This document shows positions 49,840-58,068 of a stretch of DNA of 59,503 bases, piece by piece; positions within the stretch are counted from its first letter, which is position 1; each line of letters begins with the position of its first letter. The notes beneath the pieces were generated by a model that was not told the DNA's origin, made no database searches, and saw nothing but the letters and a program-made list of their open reading frames with translations. The stretch covers positions 1-59,503 of the forward strand of contig JAUXAN010000010.1 of the NCBI GenBank assembly GCA_030619885.1, written 5' to 3'. Source of the stretch: a bacterium (GTDB lineage Bacteria; Hydrothermota; DG-26; JAUXAN01). A program made the position numbers and the translations under genes.

Positions 49840-51387
49840 TTAACTTACTTTCTCTGAAATCGCCTTAGCCTGGAGAAAGAGCAACAGATAGTCACTTCCA
49901 CCCGCTTTAGAATCTGTTCCTGACATATTAAATCCTCCAAATGGATGTGAACCGACAAGGGCTCCTGTGCACTTGCGATTGAAATAGAGATTTCCTACAT
50001 GGAAGACTTTCTTTGCCTTTTTTATCTTTGCTCTATTTTTTGTATATACCGAACCTGTAAGGCCATAGATGGTATCATTACCTATTTTAATAGCGTCATC
50101 GAAATCTTTAGCCTTCAAAACAGCGAGTACAGGGCCGAATATCTCTTCCTGGACAATGGTAGATTTAGAATCTACATCTGCTATCACCGTCGGTTTTATG
50201 AAATATCCATCTCCTGGCGCAACTTCTCCTCCGCAGAGAAGTCTCCCCTCTTTTTTGCCAATCTTGATATACTTAAGGATCGAGTTGTATGCATTCTCGT
50301 TAATCACCCCTCCCATATAATTTCCATAATCCTTCACATCTCCTACCTTAATGGTCTTCACCTTACTAATGAGTTTTTCAAGAAATTCGTCATACACATC
50401 TTCAACCACTATAGCACGGGAGCAAGCGGAACATTTCTCTCCCTGATAACCGAATGCAGAGGACATAACACCAACTGCTGCACTATCGAGGTCTGCCTCT
50501 GAATCAATGATTATGGCATCCTTGCCACCCATTTCAGCAATGACCCTTTTAATCCATTTCTGACCAAGACGGTGTATTGCAGCTACCTCATTGATTCTGA
50601 GTCCAACCTCCATAGAACCCGTAAATGCTATAAAACGTGCCTTTGGGTGGGCTACCAATATCTCACCTGCAATCGCACCTGGACCTGTGAGAAGATTCAC
50701 AACCCCTGCTGGTAAATTAACCTCTTCAAGAATCTCCATAAATTTGGCAGCGATACAGGGTGCATCACTTGAAGGTTTCAATACTACAGTATTGCCGCAT
50801 ACGAATGCAGCGGATGTCATACCACACAAAATAGCCAGGGGAAAATTCCATGGTGGAATGATAATCCCCACACCTAAAGGTATATATTCGAGTTCGCCCT
50901 TCTCAGTAGGAATCTGTGGCAAAGCGGGTGGCGAACCGTAGCGGATCATCTCTCTGCCATAGAACTCTAAGAAGTCAATCGCCTCAGCTACATCCGCATC
51001 TGCCTCTGCCCATGATTTTCCAACTTCAAAAACCATCCATGCGGCGAGTTCGAGTCGTCTTCTCCTCATCACTTCTGCAGCTTTGAAAAGATACCTGCTG
51101 CGCTCTTCTGGCAGGACAAATTTCCATGTCTCAAATACCTTATATGCAGTCTCAATTACCCTGTTCGCCAAATTCGCATCCGCTTTCTGAAAGATTCCTA
51201 TTAACTGTCCTTTATTTGATGGGTTATAAGATTTGAAGGTATCTTTTGCCTTAACCCTCTCACCGCCTATAATTAAATCGTATTCTTTACCAAGTCCCGA
51301 TTCGACTTTTGCAATCGCATCCTCCATCGCCTTTCTGTTCTCTCCTTTTGTAAAATCCGTATATGATTGATTTTTAAACTTTCTCAT
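49840..51387 (-). CDS. 1-pyrroline-5-carboxylate dehydrogenase
   Basis: A 515-residue aldehyde dehydrogenase of the P5CDH type, oxidising glutamate semialdehyde to glutamate with NAD. ATG 51387 with GGAGG upstream is chosen; a longer frame has no ribosome site. Key residues are Asn181 (IPPWNFP), Glu285 (AEMGGKDA) and the nucleophile Cys319 (GYQGEKCSACSR), in the order expected for RocA/PruA. The end QAKAISEKVS is typical. There is no fused proline dehydrogenase, and no free one is nearby. It overlaps the bactofilin-like gene by 14 bases and the cDPG-synthase-like gene is next, so three unlike functions share one message. Confidence 0.93.
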   Translation of the reverse strand: MRKFKNQSYTDFTKGENRKAMEDAIAKVESGLGKEYDLIIGGERVKAKDTFKSYNPSNKGQLIGIFQKADANLANRVIETAYKVFETWKFVLPEERSRYLFKAAEVMRRRRLELAAWMVFEVGKSWAEADADVAEAIDFLEFYGREMIRYGSPPALPQIPTEKGELEYIPLGVGIIIPPWNFPLAILCGMTSAAFVCGNTVVLKPSSDAPCIAAKFMEILEEVNLPAGVVNLLTGPGAIAGEILVAHPKARFIAFTGSMEVGLRINEVAAIHRLGQKWIKRVIAEMGGKDAIIIDSEADLDSAAVGVMSSAFGYQGEKCSACSRAIVVEDVYDEFLEKLISKVKTIKVGDVKDYGNYMGGVINENAYNSILKYIKIGKKEGRLLCGGEVAPGDGYFIKPTVIADVDSKSTIVQEEIFGPVLAVLKAKDFDDAIKIGNDTIYGLTGSVYTKNRAKIKKAKKVFHVGNLYFNRKCTGALVGSHPFGGFNMSGTDSKAGGSDYLLLFLQAKAISEKVS

Positions 51388-52501
51388 CTTGCCTCCTTCG
51401 TTTATGCAGAGATATTTCTGTCCATACCACTGCACCGAGACCAAAAAGTAAGACTAAAAACCGTATCAACCATCCTACATACGGTATCATTGTCAGAAAG
51501 AACAACACTACCAATCCTGAAATTATGGACCAGTAAGGGGAAACTTTCAATTTAAAGATTTTAAAAATTCCTTCACCGATAAAAAGACCAAAGAATATTC
51601 CACTCAAATATAAAAGAATTAAATAGAGTGAAAATACTATAATCCCGAGTGGCAGTCCAACAATGGTTATAGAGACCAACACCACTGCAATTGGAACACA
51701 GAATAGAACAATGAAACCTGTCAACAGGCACTGCCACCATCCTTCTTTGATACTATTTGCAATCGTCAGGCAATGTTTTGGTGATAGGGCAATAGATATA
51801 ATGCCAACGATTACAGCGCTGATTAGAAAGAGTATTCTGAAGAGAATCTTTGGAAAGGTTGGAAATTTGAATTCCCATTTCTTTTCGGGTAAAGTGTGAA
51901 CAATCTTACCCAACACCTCCGCATCCTCTTTCACTAGAATCTCTTTCTTACTCTTGTAATATAAATCGCCATCTATGACTGCAGAGGGAAGGATGATGAG
52001 TTCCCTACATGTCAATTCGACATCGCCTTCTATGTCCCCACCTATTTTGATTTCGCCTCCTGCACCTTCAACCCCTTTCTTTATTACCCCGAGTATATCT
52101 GCCTTTCCACATCCAAATTTCAAATCGCCTTTAATGCTCGAGTTCTCATCAAGCATCAGTTCAGAGCAGAATATGATGGCATCATTCTCCACAACCCCTT
52201 CTACACTTATTTCACCTCCAGCGACTCTAACATCACCTTTTACCTTACCTTCAATCTCAACATCCTGTGCGATGCCCCAGAAGTCTCCTTCTATTTCACC
52301 TTCTATTTTGATGCTATGTGCTCCTGCCATCAAGTCCCCTTTTATCTTCCCTTTTACAACTAAATTTCTACATCCTATGGCAACATTACCGTCAACGACC
52401 TCATCTTTTCCTATTACGACCTTTGCACCACTTCTCAATTGGGTAGCATACAGGTTAAGAGGAAAAAGTATCAAACCAAAGAGTAAAATTATTTTTCTCA
52501 T
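51374..52501 (-). CDS. Bactofilin-like (polymer-forming) exported membrane protein
   Basis: A 375-residue protein. A signal peptide (IILLFGLILFPLNLYA) precedes a beta-helix of bactofilin-type repeats (VDGNVAIGCRNLVVKGKIKGDLMAG, IEGEIEGDFWGIAQDVEIEGKVKGDV) to about 210. Four or five membrane helices follow (FRILFLISAVIVGIISIAL, LTGFIVLFCVPIAVVLVSI, IIVFSLYLILLYLSGIFFGL, IISGLVVLFFLTMIPYVGWLI). Bactofilins polymerise into filaments; the export signal and helices here suggest a scaffold on the outer face of the membrane. AAGGAGG precedes ATG 52501. It heads the operon with P5CDH and cDPG synthase. Confidence 0.8.
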   Translation of the reverse strand: MRKIILLFGLILFPLNLYATQLRSGAKVVIGKDEVVDGNVAIGCRNLVVKGKIKGDLMAGAHSIKIEGEIEGDFWGIAQDVEIEGKVKGDVRVAGGEISVEGVVENDAIIFCSELMLDENSSIKGDLKFGCGKADILGVIKKGVEGAGGEIKIGGDIEGDVELTCRELIILPSAVIDGDLYYKSKKEILVKEDAEVLGKIVHTLPEKKWEFKFPTFPKILFRILFLISAVIVGIISIALSPKHCLTIANSIKEGWWQCLLTGFIVLFCVPIAVVLVSITIVGLPLGIIVFSLYLILLYLSGIFFGLFIGEGIFKIFKLKVSPYWSIISGLVVLFFLTMIPYVGWLIRFLVLLFGLGAVVWTEISLHKRRRQDEKV

Positions 52502-52640
52502 GTTACCTCCTTTTTGTTACTCAAAACCTAATAAATTCTAATAAAATTGTCAAGATAAAAGAGATTAATGTTGGGGAAAATAGGGACAGCGCCCATTTTT
52601 TATTAACAAAATAAAACTTGTATAATAAGATTAATTTATT

Positions 52641-52835
52641 ATGCCAAGGATAGCAAGAATTGTAATACAAGGCATTCCTCATCATCTTACACAGAGAGGC
52701 AATTACCAACAAATAGTTTTTCAAGACAAAGAGGACATCTTTGGCAGAAAAAGAATAATAATTTTGTTTATTTTAATAACCGTGCTTGGTGTGACCCAAG
52801 TGTCAAAGCTTACAGCAGTATTAGATAGTTCTTAG
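52641..52835 (+). pseudogene. REP-associated tyrosine transposase (RAYT) N-terminal remnant
   Basis: The first ~33 codons read MPRIARIVIQGIPHHLTQRGN followed by YQQIVFQDKED, the N-terminus of RAYT/IS200-like Y1 transposases (usual MPRxARxVxPGxPHHVTQRGN). The first His of the HUH pair should come later and is missing. After codon 33 the frame turns into unrelated residues and stops at 52835, so the gene is broken. A REP-like GGGACAGCGCCC lies 60 bases upstream. Confidence 0.75.
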
Positions 52836-52941
52836 ACAGAATGAGATCCAAGTTCTGGGAAATTAGTAAAAAGATAGGGGTAATCCAAAGTTTTTACCCC
52901 AAAATCGATATGTCAAAGAACAAAACAGAGTATTTTTTCTA
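52761..52941 (+). pseudogene. Unidentified coding remnant
   Basis: Another frame reads NNFVYFNNRAWCDPSVKAYSSIR, a stop, then FLDRMRSKFWEISKKIG and SFYPKIDMSKNKTEYFF. The composition is protein-like and the frame is broken once. It may be the end of a second mobile-element protein; I do not recognise the family. Confidence 0.25.
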
Positions 52942-52994
52942 ATTATGACACAACCTTTTTAGACCCTGTTTTTTTAGTTTTCTTAAAAAAACTA

Positions 52995-53023
52995 TTGACA
53001 AAAAAGATGGAAGTCATTAAAAT
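52995..53023 (+). promoter_or_regulatory. Promoter of the large secreted protein gene
   Basis: TTGACA 52995-53000, a 17-base spacer, then TAAAAT 53018-53023. AGGAGGGAGG and ATG 53051 follow. Confidence 0.85.
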
Positions 53024-53050
53024 ATCTTAATTAAAAAATAAGGAGGGAGG

Positions 53051-55192
53051 ATGAAAAAGTATTTATCTTTCTTACTATGTAGTTGTTGGTTTTTGCTGGT
53101 TTCTACCAGTTTATTTGCTGTATCTAAAAATTCACTGCAGCAAAGGCAAAAATCTAAAGACAGACCACCGATGGATTTTAAGGTTCATAATGTCGGTGAG
53201 GTATGGAGTGTAGTAAGTAATTTTGGTATCTATGGTGACCCTAACTGGGTTCTTCCTGGATATGACTGGCCTGGAGGGACTGATGCCTTCTACCTTTGGG
53301 AAGGGAGAGTCTGGGTTGGAGCGATTGCCTCAGGAGAGACCCTGACAAGTTGTGCCGAATATGGAGGGTATGAGTGGATGCCATCTGAAGAAACTCAGCC
53401 CTCTGGCTGGGTCTATGAGGGTAGCGGCACATCTATGCAGGATATTATCTGTATCTACGATGACTGGGATGAAGGCGCAAATACAAAACCACTCGGATTG
53501 AAGATAATTCAGAAAGCGATGTCATGGAGTGTCTCCGGTTTCGATGATTTTATTGCATACGAGTATAAACTTATCTATGATGGAAGGCATGGTGATAAAC
53601 TTACCAATCTTTTCTTTTGTATATGTTTCGATGATGATTGTGGTGGACGGGTTTCACCTGATTCATGGCTCGACGATCTAGTATCATACGACGGCTGGAC
53701 CAATGGGGAGTGGGAGAAATCTTACCCTGAACCTACTTACCCCTATGATAAAGTGACACTAAATCCAGATGGGACAATTATCACCGAACCAGATGGTATC
53801 TATGACCAGTTCACAATTTTCGGAGATGAGCCTCAAGAGCGCACACTCCACGGGGACACACTCATATTCTGGAGAAATGTCTCATACTGCTATGATGGGG
53901 ATAATCCAGCAAGGCCGGAAGATGATACAGGTGAAGATGGTAAAGCCAGAGGGTATCTTGGTGGCAGAATGCTCTATGCGCCCCCTTCACCAAGAGACTC
54001 TATATGGGTAGATGAGTATGGAGATACCTGCAGGTTCCTCAGACCTCATTCCCATACATGGTGGAACTGGGAAACCGATCCCGGATCAGATAAAGAAAAA
54101 TACAGATATATGCTTGGCACTCATAACTTCTGTGATGTCTATGATATCGGTGTATATTATAAATTTATGCCACATCCATTCGATTCTAATGCACCTGTTT
54201 TTGACTATCGTTTTCTCCTTACATACGGTCCTTACGAAATATCAGCATGGGATACACTCGAATTTGTCTTTGCTGGGATAATGGGATATGGTTTAGATGG
54301 CGGAGATGAAGATTACTGGAGACCGGGTCAATGGATTGCAGGTCTCAGACACAATGCAGATAATGCTCTTAAGGCATATTATATGGGTAGCCAGCATTCA
54401 GATCCATTCCATCCGAGTACACCGTCAGAAGATATTCACTGGCTAATACCCATGCCTCCAGAAGTTCCAAACCTTGTATATAGTGCTGGTTTGGGATGTG
54501 TGACTTTAACCTGGGATGATATCGCTGAATGCATACCAGATCCATTGGATAAAAAATATGACTTCAGGGGATACAGGGTCTACAAGAGTAAGTTTAGAGT
54601 TGGCGAATGGGAACTTGTGAAAGGATTTGTTGATGCGGATTTTGCTGGGGCGAATCCAGACTCTTTTCCCCAACCACTCTATGACTACATAGAAGAAGGA
54701 GAGACCTTTTCTCACAGTTATGTTGATAGGGATATAATTTACGGCGTTCCCTATTTCTATGCGGTTACTTCTTTCGACTCAGGAAGAGATACATTGGAAG
54801 CACTAATAGCTATCCCATCTTTAGAAAGTGGTAAGACCAATTACAAGAAAACCCCCATAGGAGCCGAGATACAAATATTTGCGAAAACAGAAGGGGCAAA
54901 GGACTTGAGTAAGGTGACTGTTGCACCGAATCCCTACCTCGGTTCTGTTGCATGGGAGAACCAATATGAGAACAGAATACAGTTTATGAACCTGCCCGGC
55001 TCATGTAGAATACTCATATATACTCTCAGTGGGGACCTGGTTAGAGATATTGTCCATAGAGATGGCTCAGGTGACGAATACTGGGATCTTCTCTCAAGAA
55101 ATGAACAAGAGGTTATGAGTGGTCTATATGTATACAAGATAGAGACGGATGATGGCAATTATAAGATTGGCAAACTTATGATACTGAGATGA
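53051..55192 (+). CDS. Large secreted protein with C-terminal sorting/FlgD-Ig domain
   Basis: A 713-residue exported protein with a signal peptide (YLSFLLCSCWFLLVSTSLFA). The main body is rich in Trp, Tyr, Asp and Gly (GYDWPGGTDAFYLWEGRVWVGA, DDWDEGANTKPLGLKI, YRYMLGTHNFCDVYDIG) and of no family I can name. A fibronectin-III-like segment near 475-600 (PEVPNLVYSAGLGCVTLTWDD, YRVYKSK, YFYAVTSFD) precedes the C-terminal domain (VTVAPNPYLGS, RILIYTLSGDLVRDI, EVMSGLYVYKIETDDG). Similar proteins are seen in WOR-3/KSB1-like genomes, sometimes in many copies. It has its own strong promoter and lies between two RAYT remnants. Confidence 0.75.
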   Translation: MKKYLSFLLCSCWFLLVSTSLFAVSKNSLQQRQKSKDRPPMDFKVHNVGEVWSVVSNFGIYGDPNWVLPGYDWPGGTDAFYLWEGRVWVGAIASGETLTSCAEYGGYEWMPSEETQPSGWVYEGSGTSMQDIICIYDDWDEGANTKPLGLKIIQKAMSWSVSGFDDFIAYEYKLIYDGRHGDKLTNLFFCICFDDDCGGRVSPDSWLDDLVSYDGWTNGEWEKSYPEPTYPYDKVTLNPDGTIITEPDGIYDQFTIFGDEPQERTLHGDTLIFWRNVSYCYDGDNPARPEDDTGEDGKARGYLGGRMLYAPPSPRDSIWVDEYGDTCRFLRPHSHTWWNWETDPGSDKEKYRYMLGTHNFCDVYDIGVYYKFMPHPFDSNAPVFDYRFLLTYGPYEISAWDTLEFVFAGIMGYGLDGGDEDYWRPGQWIAGLRHNADNALKAYYMGSQHSDPFHPSTPSEDIHWLIPMPPEVPNLVYSAGLGCVTLTWDDIAECIPDPLDKKYDFRGYRVYKSKFRVGEWELVKGFVDADFAGANPDSFPQPLYDYIEEGETFSHSYVDRDIIYGVPYFYAVTSFDSGRDTLEALIAIPSLESGKTNYKKTPIGAEIQIFAKTEGAKDLSKVTVAPNPYLGSVAWENQYENRIQFMNLPGSCRILIYTLSGDLVRDIVHRDGSGDEYWDLLSRNEQEVMSGLYVYKIETDDGNYKIGKLMILR

Positions 55193-55297
55193 GGACATAC
55201 TTTAAACCTTATTGGAAACTTTATTGCTATCTGTATATGTTCTTTTTTGCTCGCTATGAGATCGTGTGACGGCAGGAGGGGTTAAAAAGGAATAAAT

Positions 55298-55452
55298 GGG
55301 GACGGTTCTCTTTTTTTCTTGAAAGGACTCTTCTATGGATCCGATAAATTCATAGATGAGATGGAGAGAAAATATGGAGTCAAGAGATTCCATACCAAAC
55401 GAGACAGACTCAAAAAGACATGAAAAGGCAAACCAAAAAGAGAACCGTCCCC
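55298..55452. repeat. Inverted REP pair around a RAYT remnant
   Basis: GGGGACGGTTCTCTTTTT (55298-55315) and its exact 18-base complement (55435-55452) enclose about 120 bases. The inner part encodes the end of a RAYT-like transposase. The right copy is also in frame with that end (KREPSP), a feature often seen at the ends of RAYT genes. Confidence 0.75.
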
Positions 55453-55471
55453 TATTTTCGCAAACTCTTAA
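55316..55471 (+). pseudogene. RAYT C-terminal remnant
   Basis: From 55319 the frame reads LKGLFYGSDKFIDEMERKYG and VKRFHTKRDRLKKT, a stop at 55421, then KGKPKREPSPIFANS. It matches the GSDEFIxxLExxxG and RGRPKK-type end of RAYT transposases. The stop and the absence of the catalytic part show that it is dead. Confidence 0.55.
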
Positions 55472-55484
55472 CCCTATTACTTTA

Positions 55485-56258
55485 TTACTTGAATTTTGAA
55501 AAATACGCATCAATTTCGGGTCTTAATTCTATACCTACTCTTTCAAAACAATTTAATAATTCTTCATAGGCACCACCATTCCCAAGAAAGTCCCACAATT
55601 CTTCTGCGACTTTTAACTCATTATCCAAATCTAACATACCTTTCAATGTCCATCTTTCATAAGGTCTTGGTTCGTATGGATTGTAAGGAATCGCAATATA
55701 TGACTTTACCTTTACATTTGGATTTTTCGCTAAGAAAATTGCTATCCATTCTAACAATGTCCTTTTGAAATCTTTAAAATTGCTAATATTTGGTTTTGCT
55801 GTTTTCAAGTCAAATAAATACACTGTTCCATCCGCACTTTGAACAAACAAATCCACTTTTACAGTTTTTAATTTGTTCATTGCACCCTTGTTGCAAACTT
55901 TTCTTATCCTTTCGATTTCTTCCGCCTTATTTGGATTTTTTCCAATTGTAAGTTCATTCATAATACGTTGAATTTCAGACTGGGCTTGTTCGCTAATAGT
56001 ATCACCAACCACATACTTTTTTTGTGCAAATTCAAAGTTCAAACTTGCCAAAGTTTCCGCAACAGGTTCAAAAATAGATGTACCAAAAGTAGTGTTTAAT
56101 GAGTGGATAAAGGAAAATAATGCCATTCTATCACGACCGAGTAAACGATAATGAAAAGGCATATGACTCGTTTCTGGCTTATATGTCTGAAACTTTTTCC
56201 GTAGGCTATCTTTGATAGTATTCTCGATTAATTTTATTTGTTCTTTTGTAAGCGACAT
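55485..56258 (-). CDS. TdeIII-like type II restriction endonuclease
   Basis: A 257-residue protein resembling the TdeIII restriction enzyme family (PFHYRLLGRDRMALFSFIHSLNTTFGTSIFEPVAETLA). A PD-(D/E)xK-like core is visible in TVKVDLFVQSADGTVYLFDLKTAKPN, where the first Asp, then Asp-x-Lys, would hold the metal. It begins one base after the methyltransferase stop, with its ribosome site (AAAGGAGA) inside that gene's end, so modification is made before restriction. The family name is from memory of motifs; the target site is not predicted. The GC content is lower than in the housekeeping genes, as is usual for mobile R-M systems. Confidence 0.8.
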   Translation of the reverse strand: MSLTKEQIKLIENTIKDSLRKKFQTYKPETSHMPFHYRLLGRDRMALFSFIHSLNTTFGTSIFEPVAETLASLNFEFAQKKYVVGDTISEQAQSEIQRIMNELTIGKNPNKAEEIERIRKVCNKGAMNKLKTVKVDLFVQSADGTVYLFDLKTAKPNISNFKDFKRTLLEWIAIFLAKNPNVKVKSYIAIPYNPYEPRPYERWTLKGMLDLDNELKVAEELWDFLGNGGAYEELLNCFERVGIELRPEIDAYFSKFK

Positions 56259-56259
56259 T

Positions 56260-57864
56260 TTATCTCTCCTTTAGATGAAATATTATTTCTGCATAGGCAT
56301 TAGATCTATCTTTTTCCACTCTATTCAACACAGGCCGCTTAAATTGATTAACGATTTTCATATCTGATAACTGTGCAATATCAGGATAAAGATTAAATTT
56401 GTCATTGGCTACTAAAAAGATGTCATAATCTTTTTGAAGATATTTTTTACAATTTCTTAAAGATTCCGCTATACCTTTAACATAAGAATCCCTTGCTTCT
56501 TTTCCCTGACCTTTAGAAAGGGGTCCGATTTCTAATTCATCTTTTCGATCAAATCCAAATATTTCATATGAATATGCATGCTGTTCGTGATAATCAATAA
56601 GTCCGACATAAGGTGGACTTGAGAAAATACCTTTAATCTTTTGTTTCAGCAATAATTCTGCAAACTCTGAATTTCTTTTTTTGATTTCTTCATAAATATC
56701 TATCGTTCTGCTATCTCCTGTCAAACATATTTGAAATGTTTTGGTTCTTAATCTATCAAATTCTTTAAGGCGATTTAATGTGTCTATGGTATATCTTTGC
56801 CACCATCCTTTAATGGAAAAAATCGGTTTGCATATTTTACCGTGTTTCTTACAGTAATATGTAGTTGTGACAGGCTCTTTTAAGGTTGCTAAATCAGCAT
56901 GAGTAGTTGCTCTGCAAGAGCGAACGGTTCTGCTCAAGATTATTGCTAATATTTTTTTAATATCCTTATTATCTACTTTTTTCAATTCCTTAAATACAAA
57001 ATCGATTTCTCCTCTCACTGAAAATAAGAACCACATATCTAAGAAAGAATTATTTTTATCTTGTTTAATTTTGATTTTATATTTTTCCACTAAATCATAA
57101 TAAATGCTTAAAATTTTTTGTTCTTTATCTTTTGTATATTCTTGTTCGTTAATCTCACCTTTCCTTACTTTTCTTTTATATTCTGGCGATGGAAAATACT
57201 TGTAGTTAAATTTTGAAAGTTCTGAAAGTAGATGTTCTTCAAAAGCAGTATTATTTTTTGTTTTCTGAAAATTTTCCAAGTTTAATGTGATATTGCGAAT
57301 AGCTTCCCTAATCTCTGGGATATTATGCTTTTCAACCTTAGTGTTACTAATCATTGCATTAAACGCAGAAATATCTACACCAATGGCATGCATCCCTAAT
57401 TCGTTTGTTTGAACTAATGTTGTTCCACTTCCACAAAATGGATCCAACACAATATCACCTTTATGAAAATATATTTGTTGCTTGAATTCATCGGTATGAG
57501 AATCAAGAAAATATTCTACTAATTGAGGAATAAATTTACCTTTGTACGGATGTAACCTATGAACATGTTTTGTTCTTTCCGATTCTTTGTATTCTACAAA
57601 TGACAAATGCCAATTAAGGTCTTCACCTAATTTCTTTTTCCACTGTTTTTCTTTGTCATAAGAGTCATAATATTCTTTTAATTCTTCAATATTTATCAAG
57701 GGATTCCCATTACTTACATACTTTCTTATTCTTCCGTATTGCAGTAAATACGAAATATTAGAAATTGTAACTTTACGATTTAAATATTGCGAAGCCCATT
57801 CGCTGGCTTCTCTTAAATTGATTAGTTTTTTTTCTTCTTTTTCAAAAAATGTTAGTTGGTTCAT
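56260..57864 (-). CDS. DNA N4-cytosine-type methyltransferase of a restriction-modification pair
   Basis: A 534-residue DNA methyltransferase. A small N-terminal helical part (LREASEWASQYLNRKVTISNISYLLQYGRIRKYV, helix-turn-helix-like) precedes HPYKGKFIPQLVEYFL. The SAM motif DPFCGSGTT is at 141-149 and the catalytic SPPY motif at 416-419 (FSSPPYVGLIDY), typical of N4-cytosine enzymes. The SAM motif precedes the catalytic one with 270 residues between, an order of the alpha kind. The insert carries a CKKHGKICK segment. It is followed after one base by the endonuclease. ATG 57864 lies downstream of an attC-like element. Confidence 0.88.
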   Translation of the reverse strand: MNQLTFFEKEEKKLINLREASEWASQYLNRKVTISNISYLLQYGRIRKYVSNGNPLINIEELKEYYDSYDKEKQWKKKLGEDLNWHLSFVEYKESERTKHVHRLHPYKGKFIPQLVEYFLDSHTDEFKQQIYFHKGDIVLDPFCGSGTTLVQTNELGMHAIGVDISAFNAMISNTKVEKHNIPEIREAIRNITLNLENFQKTKNNTAFEEHLLSELSKFNYKYFPSPEYKRKVRKGEINEQEYTKDKEQKILSIYYDLVEKYKIKIKQDKNNSFLDMWFLFSVRGEIDFVFKELKKVDNKDIKKILAIILSRTVRSCRATTHADLATLKEPVTTTYYCKKHGKICKPIFSIKGWWQRYTIDTLNRLKEFDRLRTKTFQICLTGDSRTIDIYEEIKKRNSEFAELLLKQKIKGIFSSPPYVGLIDYHEQHAYSYEIFGFDRKDELEIGPLSKGQGKEARDSYVKGIAESLRNCKKYLQKDYDIFLVANDKFNLYPDIAQLSDMKIVNQFKRPVLNRVEKDRSNAYAEIIFHLKER

Positions 57865-57934
57865 ATCTGATTACCTTCGATTAATTTTTAAATATAACAT
57901 ACCTTGATATTTGCTTTTTTCCCTGCCCGCAATT

Positions 57935-58033
57935 GCAGATAACGGTTCCAGCATATACGACGTTGCGACCGTAGGGAGCAATATCCCGAAGGGCAAGGGC
58001 GTAAGCCCGCAGCGTATATGTTGTGTTATCTGC
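57935..58033 (-). repeat. attC-like imperfect palindrome
   Basis: Ends GCAGATAAC (57935-57943) and GTTATCTGC (58025-58033) pair perfectly. Inside, CATATACG (57952-57959) pairs with CGTATATG (58013-58020). The spacers between the two stems differ (8 and 4 bases). The centre has a GGGC/GCCC hairpin. Two stems with an unequal spacer and a variable head is the layout of integron attC sites. On the minus strand it lies after the 58069-59271 gene, as attC should. It could instead be a MITE. Confidence 0.5.
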
Positions 58034-58068
58034 TGTTGCTTCATTTTAAAATATATGAAAATCCTTTG

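Larger units (their letters stand above)
52502..52994. other. Spacer with transposase remnants
   Basis: A TTGACA read on the minus strand near 52548-52553 probably belongs to the bactofilin-like gene, but its -10 is unclear. AATAGGGACAGCGCCCATTT at about 52578 is REP-like. The RAYT fragment (52641-52835) and a second remnant (52761-52941) fill much of the rest. Confidence 0.5.

Noticed and set aside
51388-51444. Longer start of the P5C dehydrogenase gene
   Set aside because: No ribosome site there, and GGAGG fits ATG 51387.
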